This document shows positions 1 to 9,360 of a stretch of DNA of 64,000 bases, piece after piece. A program made the translations under genes and the position numbers. The DNA is taken from assembly GCA_019456145.1 (NCBI GenBank), contig VRUL01000001.1, forward strand, positions 310,001 to 374,000, given 5' to 3'. Below the pieces are notes generated by a model. It did not search any database, had not been told where the DNA came from, and saw nothing but the letters and a program-made list of their open reading frames with translations. Origin of the DNA: Planctomycetota bacterium. GTDB lineage: Bacteria; Planctomycetota; Phycisphaerae; Sedimentisphaerales; Anaerobacaceae. Each line of letters begins with the position of its first letter. The stretch's first letter is position 1.

Positions 1-59
1 TAGAAAATTCCCGCCCGTGGTCTTTAAAGTACGTCATCCTTTCAACCGATAAAAAAATA

Positions 60-113
60 GGGCTGAGGTCAAGAGGGAGGAGGGAGGAAAGAGAAGAAAG
101 ATGACCTCAGCCC
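60..113. other. Hairpin with polypurine GGAGG-rich loop, copy 1
   Basis: An 11-bp perfect stem (GGGCTGAGGTC at 60-70, GACCTCAGCCC at 103-113) closes a 32-nt loop made almost only of purines, with several GGAGG cores. No ORF lies here. A near-identical stem recurs at 229-277 and a related structure at 61870-61925. The loop resembles a Shine-Dalgarno decoy or a GGA-rich CsrA-type target; that reading is inference. Confidence 0.6.
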
Positions 114-228
114 ATTATATCTGCAGTTAATTATCCCTTCGGCTTATAAAAAGTCTGTCCGCTCCGTTATCCAGGATCTTAATTTACAATTTATCAGCAC
201 CAATGCCGGATTAAATTAACGATAAAAT

Positions 229-277
229 GGGCTGAGGCCAGGAGGTGATGAAAAAGAGGAGCTTAAAACCTCAGCCC
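229..277. other. Hairpin with polypurine GGAGG-rich loop, copy 2
   Basis: A 9-bp perfect stem (GGGCTGAGG at 229-237, CCTCAGCCC at 269-277) closes a purine-rich loop with GGAGG and GAGGAG. The stem sequence matches the core of the hairpin at 60-113, so the two are a repeated pair about 170 nt apart. The loops differ in sequence but keep the purine bias. Confidence 0.6.
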
Positions 278-329
278 GTGGTTGAGCATAAAATATATCT
301 CTTACAGAAAAAACTAATAACATGTTAAG

Positions 330-349
330 CCACCCTCCTTATTAGGTGG
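330..349. other. Small hairpin with anti-Shine-Dalgarno-like loop
   Basis: CCACC (330-334) pairs with GGTGG (345-349). The segment CCCTCCT (333-339), partly in the loop, is the exact complement of AGGAGGG at 78-84 in the first polypurine loop. A loop-loop contact is therefore possible. The stem is short and could be chance. Confidence 0.3.
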
Positions 350-360
350 ACGGGAAAATC

Positions 361-707
361 CCCGTATAAAAACAATATAACAGAAAAATCGCAGATTGCA
401 ATAAAAAAATCGATGTAGAGCAAACATTTTCTGGTTTTGACTAACTCAGAAATCGCCGGAAAAACCTTTATCAGGCAAAATCCTCAGTGCTAACATAGCC
501 GAATGTGCCTTTGTTTCTGTGAAAAGGTATTCACAATATTTGCTGTCTCGCCGGATTTTCTTTTAATTTTTGGTTGAAACCGGTCATAATTGAGTAAGGA
601 AATCCATTTCGGCAGGTGTCCATATTAGAAGGCGTGTTAACAATATTGGAATGGCCGGCCTTTGGTAGAGCTGATAAATTGAAACAGTTCAATGAAAGGG
701 CAAAAAA
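361..707. other. Leader region without a recognised gene
   Basis: Non-coding stretch between the hairpin pair and the first gene. It is AT-rich. I see no convincing promoter, riboswitch or ORF in it. Confidence 0.4.
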
Positions 708-1361
708 ATGAAGAACAAAAGTTTTGCGATACTGGCAGTTCTGGCTCTATCAGTTGTAGTACTCACCGGCTGTGAGAGAAAAGAGCCTCTGGAGGAGCCT
801 TCGAGAGAGCCTTCAAAAGAGCCTTCAAAGGAGATCGAGCCCGAAGTTGCCAGGAAAGCGCCTGGCTTTACAATAAAAGCCTTCGACGGCAAAACTATTA
901 GTCTTTCCGACTTCAAGGGAAAAATTGTTGTTCTCGAGTGGTTCAATTACGAATGTCCCTTTGTCCTGCGGCACTACGGAAAAACAACTACGATGATTGA
1001 CCTTGCAAATAAGTATACGGACAAGAATGTCGTCTGGCTTGCGATAAACAGTACAAGCAATGCAACACCGGAAGCCAACATGGAATTTGCGCAAAATCGC
1101 AAACTCCCATATCCGATACTCGATGACACCTCCGGTACGGTGGCACGGGCCTACGGTGCGCAGACGACCCCGCATATGTTTGTTATAGACACAAAGGGAA
1201 GTATCGCCTACCAGGGCGCAATTGATAATGACGAAAGGGGCAGAAAGAGAAAAGGCGTAATTAACTATGTTGATAAGGCCTTGGCGGAGCTGACCGGCGG
1301 AAAAGAGGTAAGCACTACAGACACCATGCCGTATGGCTGTATTGTAAAGTTCACTAAATAA
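708..1361 (+). CDS. Thioredoxin-fold redoxin lipoprotein (PRX-like, AhpC/TSA type)
   Basis: Predicted exported thiol-redox protein of 217 aa. The N-terminus has a lipoprotein signal peptide with lipobox LTGC, so Cys22 would be lipidated. A charged spacer with repeated EPSKEPSKE follows. The redoxin domain covers about 48-215. The active-site region reads YECPF with Cys83, and the usual second Cys of a CxxC is absent; a late PYGC Cys211 could be the resolving residue. This pattern is known in PRX-like redoxins of the AhpC/TSA superfamily. The gene stands alone, and nothing nearby identifies its partner. Confidence 0.8.
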   Translation: MKNKSFAILAVLALSVVVLTGCERKEPLEEPSREPSKEPSKEIEPEVARKAPGFTIKAFDGKTISLSDFKGKIVVLEWFNYECPFVLRHYGKTTTMIDLANKYTDKNVVWLAINSTSNATPEANMEFAQNRKLPYPILDDTSGTVARAYGAQTTPHMFVIDTKGSIAYQGAIDNDERGRKRKGVINYVDKALAELTGGKEVSTTDTMPYGCIVKFTK

Positions 1362-1776
1362 AACTGCCTAAGTTAATTAAATTTAGAGGCTTTTACGTCC
1401 TGTTGAAAACCTGAAAAAAAGGTCATTCTAAGCTATGCGAAGAATCTCATTTTGGATTTTACCCGGCGGCTTTGCTCGCTAAGCGATACATTTTTCGACC
1501 CCACAGAGATACGCATCGAAATAAAAAAATATAAAGTCTTTTGAATAAATTAAGTCTTCGCTGTGTATATTAATAAGGAAATATAAAATATTGAAATTAG
1601 GCGTAATTTGACGATGAAAGCTTGTTTTCTCGAGTTTTCATTATAACAAACGGGAGAATCCAAAGATGTAATTGTATTTTACAACCGGATTTGGTATTCT
1701 GTTACAATGGTTGCTCAATAGCATAGTTGAGCTAATAAGTATGGGAAATATCATTTTAATTTAAGAAGGAGGCACC
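1362..1776. other. Intergenic region with one degenerate dispersed repeat
   Basis: No ORF. It holds a degenerate member of the GTCATTC...GAATCTCA repeat family at 1422-1449. The 3' end supplies a strong ribosome binding site (AAGGAGG, 1766-1772) for the next gene. Confidence 0.5.
1422..1449. repeat. Dispersed repeat, GTCATTC...GAATCTCA type
   Basis: A short copy of the family seen better preserved at 15938-15975. Both start GTCATTCT and end GCGAAGAATCTCA. Confidence 0.5.
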
Positions 1777-3993
1777 GTGATTAAATCAAGAGGTTTCAGA
1801 AACGCTTTGTTTGCGGGGATAGTGGTTTTGCTGCTGACTCTCGGCAGTGTATGGGCTGGAAGTTCCAACAGGGCCCCCCGTGACAGAATATTGCGGACAG
1901 TGCCGGCAAAGAGCCTGTTTTGTGTGCGCATAAACAACCTTGATGGCACTTTGGACGCTGCCGATTTATTTTTGAAGGGCATTGCGCCTGAATCTTTCGA
2001 TGCCAAAGAGACTGTGCGTTCCGGACTGGCCAAGTTCCTCGGCGATAAAGCATTGAAAGGCGTGAACACAAAAGGCTCGTTTGCAATTTTTGGCCTAAAC
2101 GTTCCGAGTGAGTCGGCGGGAGGCGGTTTTATGGGCGACATATTCATCGGTGCGTTAATACCGGTGAGAAACTACGATAAGTTCATCTCCGGGAATCCTA
2201 ACTGCAGCGAACCTGACGATAAAGGCATTTCGACCATAACAGTTGACGGCAAGGTCAGGGGTTTGGTTACGAGATTCCGTCGGTTTGCCTTGCTTTGCCC
2301 AAAGAAGGCACGCGACAAAATGATACGGGCCAGGAAATTAATGCGTGCCAGAAGAGCGGGCTTGGCCAGGGCCCTCGATAAGAACGAGATCGAACTGGCT
2401 ACAACGTCATCGGTATGGCTTTATGTAAACGTCCAGCAGGGATCCAAGCTCGTCGCACCTATGCTTTTTGCTCAGCTTGAACAGATGAAGACTGTACTGA
2501 AAAAAATGAATGAAAGCGGTCAGGGGGCTATGGGTGATCCTGCCGCTATCATTGGTTTTTACGCAGGTATGTTCAAGATAATGATCAATGGAACCGACCA
2601 CATCGTGGTTGGGCTTTCACCAAAAGCCGATGTCTTCGATATGACCATTGGTATCAAGGCGGTGCCTGGCACCGAGATGGCCGGGATGCTTAGTGCCCCG
2701 ACGGGCGGAGACTTCAAAAAGCTGTTGGCATATCTCGACGACGGCGCAATGATGAATTTAGGCTGCAACATCAACCATAAGACCTTGAAATTCAGCTATC
2801 TCAAACTTATTGACCTGATGGGCGAGATAGCTGTTGATGCAATTCCCGAGGCGGACTTGGAGAAGTTGAAGAAGCTCACTACCAAAGGCATTGATGCCAT
2901 GGGTGATTCACTGGCAATTTCACTCACCGTAGGCGGCAAAGACTCTTCACCATTTTCTGCCAAATACGTCATCAAGGTCAGGGACAGCAAGGCGTTTGAG
3001 CAGGTCATTGAAGAGCAGATGCAAATGATGCAAGACGGCGCCCTTGCCAAACTGTATAAATCATTCGGGATGGAAATGGATGTCAAGGTTAAACGTGGTG
3101 TAGGCACCTACAAAGGCATCAGGATCGACTCGGCAAAAGTGGCGTTCAAGATGGGTGAGAAGGATTCTCCGCAAAGCCAAATGATGGAGAAAATGTTCGG
3201 TGATGGTCTGAATTATCGCTGGGCTTTGGTAGATGACTATTGCGTGTATTCGATTGGCGGCGATGCGGATAAAACAATCCGAGAACTCATCGACCAGGTC
3301 AAGGCCGGAGGTCCCAAAGAGATTGGCGCCGAGATCAAGGCCGCACTGGACGCCATTCCAAACAGCGGGCAGGCCGATCTTATTGGCACCGTAAATTATA
3401 TCCGTATGCTAAATATGGCATCGGGCTTTATGGTCATGCCCGGCAGCGTAGAGTTCCCGAAGCTCGATGTACCAACAAAAAGCAATATTGCGTTTACGTC
3501 TCAGTCTGCCGATGGCAAAATGACATTCCGGATGGCTCTGCCCAAACAGCATCTGCTCGAAATCAAATCGGCATTCAAGACGCTTATCCCGCAGATTCAA
3601 CAGCAACAAAAGCAGCAAAAGAAACAGGAAACTAACCTCGATGCCGAAAAGGCCGCCGTTCACGCCGCTGCAGCATGGTTGAAGTTGTTGGACAGCGGAA
3701 AATATTCCCAAAGCTGGGATGAGGCTGCCCAATATGTTAAGGCACTTGTAAGTAAGGACAAATGGCAAAACAGTATCAAAGGTGTCAGGGGACCTCTGGG
3801 CAAAATGGTCTCCAGAGAACTAAAGTCAAAAAGCTACACTACAACAGCTCCCGGGGCGCCGGATGGCCAATATGTCATAATTCAGTACAAGACGAGTTTC
3901 GAGAATAAGGCCTCTGCAATCGAGACGGTTACACCTATGCTGGGAACCAATGGCAAATGGAAAGTTTCAGGCTACTTTATTAAGAGTCTCTAA
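1777..3993 (+). CDS. Exported protein with C-terminal DUF4019 domain
   Basis: 738-aa exported protein. It starts at GTG 1777, supported by AAGGAGG at 1766-1772. Residues 1-28 form a signal peptide. The long central part (about 35-610) is an alpha/beta region that I do not recognise, rich in Met and Lys. A Gln/Lys-rich linker near 605-625 leads to a C-terminal domain of about 110 residues. Motifs there (AAAWLKLLDSGKYSQSWDEA, VRGPLGKMVSREL, GYF near the end) fit DUF4019. Function is unknown. The fusion of a large exported region to DUF4019 is the main feature. Confidence 0.75.
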   Translation: MIKSRGFRNALFAGIVVLLLTLGSVWAGSSNRAPRDRILRTVPAKSLFCVRINNLDGTLDAADLFLKGIAPESFDAKETVRSGLAKFLGDKALKGVNTKGSFAIFGLNVPSESAGGGFMGDIFIGALIPVRNYDKFISGNPNCSEPDDKGISTITVDGKVRGLVTRFRRFALLCPKKARDKMIRARKLMRARRAGLARALDKNEIELATTSSVWLYVNVQQGSKLVAPMLFAQLEQMKTVLKKMNESGQGAMGDPAAIIGFYAGMFKIMINGTDHIVVGLSPKADVFDMTIGIKAVPGTEMAGMLSAPTGGDFKKLLAYLDDGAMMNLGCNINHKTLKFSYLKLIDLMGEIAVDAIPEADLEKLKKLTTKGIDAMGDSLAISLTVGGKDSSPFSAKYVIKVRDSKAFEQVIEEQMQMMQDGALAKLYKSFGMEMDVKVKRGVGTYKGIRIDSAKVAFKMGEKDSPQSQMMEKMFGDGLNYRWALVDDYCVYSIGGDADKTIRELIDQVKAGGPKEIGAEIKAALDAIPNSGQADLIGTVNYIRMLNMASGFMVMPGSVEFPKLDVPTKSNIAFTSQSADGKMTFRMALPKQHLLEIKSAFKTLIPQIQQQQKQQKKQETNLDAEKAAVHAAAAWLKLLDSGKYSQSWDEAAQYVKALVSKDKWQNSIKGVRGPLGKMVSRELKSKSYTTTAPGAPDGQYVIIQYKTSFENKASAIETVTPMLGTNGKWKVSGYFIKSL

Positions 3994-4132
3994 CAAAATG
4001 AATCGTTGTACCGAAAGCGAGCGTTTTTTCGTCCTGCAAGGAAGGCGAAACAGGCAATGCCGAAGCATTGTCGATGCAGCCTGACGTCGTCAGGACGAAA
4101 AACAAGCCGCTTGAATACAGAGTCATTTTGTT
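3992..4132. repeat. Snap-back element with nested inverted repeats
   Basis: Outer arms AACAAAATGA (3992-4001) and TCATTTTGTT (4123-4132) are perfect complements. Inner arms TTTTTCGTCCTG (4025-4036) and CAGGACGAAAAA (4091-4102) are also perfect, and CAGGC/GCCTG and AATGC/GCATT pairs nest inside. The left arm overlaps the stop codon of the preceding gene. The downstream flank (TAGGCTCT, then TAGCT) resembles that of the element at 18916-19098. Confidence 0.7.
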
Positions 4133-4264
4133 ATAGGCTCTAAGTAGCTCAAACTGACTTGTTGGTTGTCATGCTGAGCCGAAAGGCCAAGCATCTGGCC
4201 TTGGAATAAAAACAGATAGATAGTGCCGGTTGGAAGCGCGAGCTTTTAGGGGAAAGGAAGTGAA

Positions 4265-5416
4265 ATGTCTTCTCACAAACCTGTAGAATCAGTGCATTTG
4301 ACTGTTGCCATCGTCGGGATTTTGACAGTTTGTTCATTGGCGTATGCGGAATTCCCTAAGTTTGAATATCACTTGATAGACCGAATCGGTAACAAAATGG
4401 GCCAGACATCTTTAGTGGATGTCGATAAGGATGGAGACCTGGACTGGATTGCCGGATGCAATTATGGAACTATATGGTGGTTCGAGTATAAAGGCCCTGA
4501 TAACTGGGTCACACACCTGCTCGGCAAAAAAGTCCTGACAGAGGTCGGAGGCACCGCTTTCGATGTAGATGGAGATGGCTGGATCGACCAGGTCTCAGGC
4601 GCCGCCTGGTACAAAAACACGGGCAAACCGCGAGAACAGGAATTTATAAAATATCCCAACGCAGTTATAGAAAAATCCCATGATATTGTCTTTACGGACA
4701 TCGACGGAGACAAAAAGCTCGACTTGCTGGCTATGAGCGACAGAAGCGGCCTGTTCTGGTATAAAATCCCAGCCGATCCGACCAGGCTCTGGATTGAACA
4801 TAAAATAGGCCCGGCGGTACACGGGGGAATCGACCCGAAAGGTGCAGGGGACATTGATGGCGACGGCGACATCGATGTGGTTCGCACGAACGTTTGGTTC
4901 GAGAATCTCGATGGAAAGGGAACCAAATGGGCCGAGCACAAAAACATTGACTTCGGACAACCAAAGGCAAGATTTCCTCTGATGACCAAAACCTGGGTGG
5001 TTGACCTCGATAAAGATGGGGACAACGATGTCGTCCAAGCCGAGGGAGACTGTCTCAGCGGACGAATAGCCTGGCACGAGAACGCTGATGGTAAGGGCAG
5101 AGTATGGATTAGACACCTGATTGCAGACAAGGCCGGCCAGGACTACCATTCAATCGCCGTGGCGGATTTCGATAACGATGGCGACCTCGATGTCTTTTCA
5201 GGTGGAGGCCCATTGACAAAGAGTCCTCCTCATAAATGGTTCATCTGGGAAAATCTCGACCGCAAAGGCCTAAAGTGGAAACAGCACTTAATTCTCAGCG
5301 GTAAACGCTGCCACGAAGCCAAGGCGGCCGATGTTGACGGCGACGGTGATATTGACATATGTTCCAAACCCTGGAATGGTGATGAGCACGTCTACCTTCG
5401 AAATATGCTTAAATAA
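4265..5416 (+). CDS. Exported FG-GAP/VCBS repeat protein
   Basis: 383-aa exported protein. An N-terminal hydrophobic segment ends at a likely cleavage site after SLAYA. Seven repeats of about 45 residues each carry an Asp-rich DxDxDGxxD calcium-binding loop, for example DVDKDGDLD, DIDGDGDID and DFDNDGDLD. This is the FG-GAP/VCBS beta-propeller pattern, so it is probably a secreted or surface calcium-binding propeller. The start ATG follows GGAAAGGAAG. The gene stands alone, and the target it binds cannot be deduced. Confidence 0.8.
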   Translation: MSSHKPVESVHLTVAIVGILTVCSLAYAEFPKFEYHLIDRIGNKMGQTSLVDVDKDGDLDWIAGCNYGTIWWFEYKGPDNWVTHLLGKKVLTEVGGTAFDVDGDGWIDQVSGAAWYKNTGKPREQEFIKYPNAVIEKSHDIVFTDIDGDKKLDLLAMSDRSGLFWYKIPADPTRLWIEHKIGPAVHGGIDPKGAGDIDGDGDIDVVRTNVWFENLDGKGTKWAEHKNIDFGQPKARFPLMTKTWVVDLDKDGDNDVVQAEGDCLSGRIAWHENADGKGRVWIRHLIADKAGQDYHSIAVADFDNDGDLDVFSGGGPLTKSPPHKWFIWENLDRKGLKWKQHLILSGKRCHEAKAADVDGDGDIDICSKPWNGDEHVYLRNMLK

Positions 5417-5654
5417 CCCCCACAATGTAATTAAAATTTCTTTGCCCGACATACCGCAGAACCGATATGCATTTCCCTTTTATTGGTGGTTAAATAGCCG
5501 ACAAATTGCCGATACTGATAGAAACGCAATATGTTTCGGCCTGATAAAAGGAGATAACAAAGCTCCGCGCCCCAAATACATCGATATTCGATTCTATCAA
5601 ACAGTCCGGGCATAGTAAAAGGCTCGAAAAACACTTTAATCTGGGAGGTGTTAA

Positions 5655-6338
5655 ATGACAAAATGGGCATTTTGGACGGTAATGCTCTATATCAGTTTGG
5701 TTGTAGCATTATTTACCCCTTTGCTTTTGTCGCTGGCTTTCCTGGGTGATTTCGGCGTCTCAGAGATGTTGAACATGTACTCTGCCTGGCAGTTTTGGAT
5801 TGTGTTCGGAATCTGTGTATTAATACAGGCGGCTTTGCTTTTGATTCCTGTTAAAATCTCCAATGACAGCTATCAGCCCAAGCGACACATCTGGCTTCCA
5901 ATTGTCGCCACGGCTTTGGCGTTTTCAATAGTAATAATCGGTATAATATGGTCGTTATTAGCGGCGATTTGGGGCGATGACGGTTGGGGACCGGTCTATG
6001 CCTGGGCAATTCTGATCTTCTTTGGCCTAAGCTGGCTAATCTGGGCAATATTATTTTATCGTTTCTATCGCGATGCCGAGCCCGGGATTGTGACTCGGCG
6101 CCTGACCGCCTGGCTGCTCAGAGGAAGTATTCTTGAACTGCTTGTGGCCGTGCCAAGCCATATTATTGTTAGGCGGAGAGGAGATTGCTGCGCTCCGGGA
6201 TTCACTTTTTTCGGTATCGCCACTGGTGTTGTGATTATGGCGCTGGCTTTTGGGCCCGGATTATATTTTCTGTTCTGTAAACGATTCGAAAAAATGAAAC
6301 CCGCAAGCAAACGTAACGGTCATCAAGTTTCGAATTGA
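5655..6338 (+). CDS. Multi-pass membrane protein of unknown function
   Basis: 227-aa integral membrane protein with about five or six predicted helices (roughly 8-30, 45-66, 80-105, 113-135 and 185-210). A basic segment near 165-180 reads IIVRRRGDCCAP, with paired cysteines. The ribosome binding site GGGAGGTG precedes the ATG. I do not recognise a named family, and the neighbours give no functional link. Confidence 0.65.
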   Translation: MTKWAFWTVMLYISLVVALFTPLLLSLAFLGDFGVSEMLNMYSAWQFWIVFGICVLIQAALLLIPVKISNDSYQPKRHIWLPIVATALAFSIVIIGIIWSLLAAIWGDDGWGPVYAWAILIFFGLSWLIWAILFYRFYRDAEPGIVTRRLTAWLLRGSILELLVAVPSHIIVRRRGDCCAPGFTFFGIATGVVIMALAFGPGLYFLFCKRFEKMKPASKRNGHQVSN

Positions 6339-6513
6339 TGCCCCTAACTGGAACGCCGAGAAGCCCGGTCGCTGCACAATGGGCCAGCCATCGAATTCCG
6401 AAAGCCGTTATTGACGAAACAGCCTTTAAAGACTATTCTAATTGTACGAATAACTCGTCGTTCGCAAAGCGAGCGGCGGTGCACGAACCACGAATTTTAG
6501 AAAGATTTTTACG

Positions 6514-8325
6514 ATGCTCAAAAGAACACATACTTGCGGGAGGCTTAGGCTGGAGGATGCCGGAAAAAAGGTAACACTGGCTGGATGGGCCCATTCATAT
6601 CGTGACCACGGAAATCTGGTCTTTATCGACCTGCGTGATAAAGAAGGGCTCACCCAATTAGTCTTTAATCCGGTCACCCAGCCGAACGCTCATAAGCTGG
6701 CAAAGACAGTCCGCTGCGAATGGGTAATAGCCGTTAAGGGAATGATTCAACAGCGAAGCGAAGGTATGGAAAATCCGAAGCTGCCCACAGGCCAGATAGA
6801 ACTGGTCGTTGAGCAGTTGGAGATTTTAAATGTCTCAAAAACACCGCCGTTTGAAATCGACAGCGCTGAAAAAACAAGCGAGGAGTTGCGCCTCGCCAGC
6901 CGCTATGTTGACCTGCGCAGGCCGCAGATGCAGGCCAGGCTCCGGGTAAGGCATCGTGTCGCAAAACTTGTGCGGGATTATTTCGACAGGTTGGGCTTCC
7001 TGGAGATTGAGACACCGTTTTTGGCAAAGAGTACCCCCGAAGGTGCAAGAGATTTTCTCGTGCCCAGCAGGTTGCAAAAAGACTGCTTCTACGCCCTGCC
7101 GCAATCACCGCAGCTTTTTAAGCAGATTCTTATGATAGGCGGAGTCGATAAATACTTCCAGATAGTACGATGCTTCCGCGATGAGGACCCCAGGGCTGAC
7201 AGGCAGGCCGAATTTACACAGATTGATGTCGAAATGAGTTTCGTAGATAGTAACGATGTCATCGGAGTCCACGAAAATCTTATAGCAAAGATTTGGAAGC
7301 AAATACTCGACATTGATGTCAAGGCACCAATGACGCGCCTGTCATACAAACAGGCAATGACCGATTACGGCACCGACCGACCGGATGTACGCTTCGATAT
7401 GAAGCTCAAAGACATATCCGATATCGCCAAAAAAAGTTCGTTCAAAGTATTTACATCGGTCGTTGAAAAAGGCGGGATTGTAAAAGGCATTTGTGCGCCC
7501 GGAAAAAAACATTCCAGAAGTGATATCGAAAAAACACTCACCGGCTTTGTTGCGGACTACGGTGCAAAGGGACTGGCTTGGGCAAAGCTCAAAGAAGAAA
7601 ACGGCAAACTTGAATTTGTGGGTGGTCTTAAAAAGTTCTTCAGTCCCGAATTGCAGAAAAAGATTGTCAAACGCTTCAAGGCCAAAGATGGCGACATGCT
7701 GTTGTTCGTTGCTGATAGCCAAAAAATTGTAAACAAGGCTTTGGCGCCGCTGCGATGCAAACTGGCTAAAGACCTGAAGCTCTACGATCAAAACAGCTTT
7801 GAGTTTGTCTGGATCGTAGACTTTCCCCTGTTTGAGTTCAATGAGGACGAAAAGCGTTACGATTCACTGCACCATCCGTTCACCGCGCCTGTGCAGGAGG
7901 ACCTGGAAAAGCTCGAAACCGACCCGGCCGATGTCCGGTCACAGGCATACGATATCGTTGTTAATGGTTCTGAAATTGGCGGCGGAAGTATTCGTATCCA
8001 CAAAATGAAAGTGCAGCAGAAAGTCTTTGACCTGCTCAGTATATCCAGGAAGCAGGCACAGCAGCAGTTCGGCTTCTTTCTAAAAGCCCTCGAATACGGC
8101 GCCCCCCCGCACGGCGGAATAGCATTCGGTCTGGACAGGCTCATTATGTTGCTTACAGGTACAGAAAATATTCGAGACGTCATCGCGTTCCCCAAGACAC
8201 AGCGAGGTCAGTGCCTCTTGACTGATGCCCCAAGCCCGGTGGATAAAAAGCAGCTCGATGAGCTCAACCTGAGAACCCAGAGACACCTGCACGCAATCGA
8301 GCAAAAAACCAATGACAAAAAGTAA
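6514..8325 (+). CDS. aspS: Aspartate--tRNA ligase
   Basis: 603-aa class II aminoacyl-tRNA synthetase that charges tRNA with aspartate. The N-terminal OB-fold anticodon-binding domain covers about 1-110. Class II motif 2 ([11 protein letters not shown]) lies near 218-230, an inserted GAD domain lies in the middle, and motif 3 ([10 protein letters not shown]) near 533. Length matches the bacterial type. His32 in YRDHG sits where E. coli-type enzymes have Leu; as I recall, His there is typical of non-discriminating enzymes that also make Asp-tRNA(Asn). That specificity is inference. Confidence 0.95.
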   Translation: MLKRTHTCGRLRLEDAGKKVTLAGWAHSYRDHGNLVFIDLRDKEGLTQLVFNPVTQPNAHKLAKTVRCEWVIAVKGMIQQRSEGMENPKLPTGQIELVVEQLEILNVSKTPPFEIDSAEKTSEELRLASRYVDLRRPQMQARLRVRHRVAKLVRDYFDRLGFLEIETPFLAKSTPEGARDFLVPSRLQKDCFYALPQSPQLFKQILMIGGVDKYFQIVRCFRDEDPRADRQAEFTQIDVEMSFVDSNDVIGVHENLIAKIWKQILDIDVKAPMTRLSYKQAMTDYGTDRPDVRFDMKLKDISDIAKKSSFKVFTSVVEKGGIVKGICAPGKKHSRSDIEKTLTGFVADYGAKGLAWAKLKEENGKLEFVGGLKKFFSPELQKKIVKRFKAKDGDMLLFVADSQKIVNKALAPLRCKLAKDLKLYDQNSFEFVWIVDFPLFEFNEDEKRYDSLHHPFTAPVQEDLEKLETDPADVRSQAYDIVVNGSEIGGGSIRIHKMKVQQKVFDLLSISRKQAQQQFGFFLKALEYGAPPHGGIAFGLDRLIMLLTGTENIRDVIAFPKTQRGQCLLTDAPSPVDKKQLDELNLRTQRHLHAIEQKTNDKK

Positions 8326-8380
8326 TAATCGCGCCCAAAGCAGACCGAACCCACATTGCTGCGATTGAGGAGTATATCTC

Positions 8381-9034
8381 TTGTTTCTGTTGCTTCCTTA
8401 TAAAGTTGATGTTCAAAGCAGTAGAAAGCCGTTTGCAAACTACCTGGTAATGGTTGCTATGGTGGCGGCGTTTGCTTTGCAGATGACCTGTCCAGTGGAA
8501 AAAGTGGAACGATTTGTTTTGGATGGATGGTCTGCCGTGGGGCTTTTTGGGCATATGTGGCTCCACGTGGGCTACGGGCACATCATAGGAAATTTGGTGT
8601 TCCTTTGGGTGTTCGGAAATGCGGTATGTTCAAAACTGGGCAATATACTCTATCTGCATGTATACATAGGTGCCGGACTTTTGGCTGGGATTGTACACCT
8701 TCTTTTTGACGACCGTATGGCTGTCGGGGCAAGTGGAGCGATATTCGGGATTATCGGGACATATCTACTGCTATATCCGTTTAATTCCATAAAATGCTTG
8801 TTTTGGTTTTTAGCTTATGTGCGCCGATTCAGTATAGCAGGATTTTGGATAATTCTATTATGGGTTGTACTCAATGTTATCGGCGCTATCAGTGGATACA
8901 CGGGGGGAGCGGCTTATTTTGCGCACATCGGTGGTTTCGTTGGGGGGAATATATTGACAATAATCCTGTTAAAGTCAAAATTGGTAAAAAGAGACAGCAT
9001 GGATGATGCCATTGTAAGGTCGATAAAGATATAA
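8381..9034 (+). CDS. Rhomboid family intramembrane serine protease
   Basis: 217-aa membrane protein with about six helices. The catalytic pair is visible: Ser118 in GASGA and His182 in AHIGGFVGG. His67 and Asn71 of the HxxxN motif support the oxyanion site. The start is TTG 8381, backed by GAGGAG at about 8 nt spacing. It cleaves membrane proteins within the bilayer; the substrate is unknown. It lies 55 bp after aspS on the same strand and may be cotranscribed. Confidence 0.88.
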   Translation: MFLLLPYKVDVQSSRKPFANYLVMVAMVAAFALQMTCPVEKVERFVLDGWSAVGLFGHMWLHVGYGHIIGNLVFLWVFGNAVCSKLGNILYLHVYIGAGLLAGIVHLLFDDRMAVGASGAIFGIIGTYLLLYPFNSIKCLFWFLAYVRRFSIAGFWIILLWVVLNVIGAISGYTGGAAYFAHIGGFVGGNILTIILLKSKLVKRDSMDDAIVRSIKI

Positions 9035-9138
9035 AGCAAAGCCGATGATAGTATGTAAAGCTGAAAAATCGGCTTGTACTTTTTGCTGATATTGCGGATA
9101 ACAGTATTAACAGGCCGGGCTGTTGATTGCACGCGGAT

Positions 9139-9360
9139 AAAAACTTTATGCCGATTAATCTAAAATCCATTGCGGACAAAATCTTAAAGCTTCTTAGGCT
9201 CTGGCATCTCTCGTTAGCCGAAAAGTGTAGGATTGTATTCGGGGCGGGTAAAAACTTTATATGGAATAATCTAAAACGCATTGCGGCAAAAGTCTTAAAG
9301 CTTCTTGGACTCTGGCCTCTCTCGTTAGCCGAAAAGTGTAGGATAGCATTCGGAGCGGCT
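9139..9360 (+). repeat. 111-bp in-frame tandem duplication in the kinase N-terminus
   Basis: Two consecutive 111-bp (37-codon) units, about 9139-9249 and 9250-9360, share AAAAACTTTAT, long runs of TCTCGTTAGCCGAAAAGTGTAGG type and the peptide LSLAEKCRI. The copies differ at scattered positions, so the duplication is not brand new. It lies just before the first membrane helix. Confidence 0.8.

Noticed and set aside
5331-5615. 94-codon frame overlapping the end of the FG-GAP gene
   Set aside because: It begins inside a well-supported gene in another frame and lacks a ribosome binding site or a recognisable domain.
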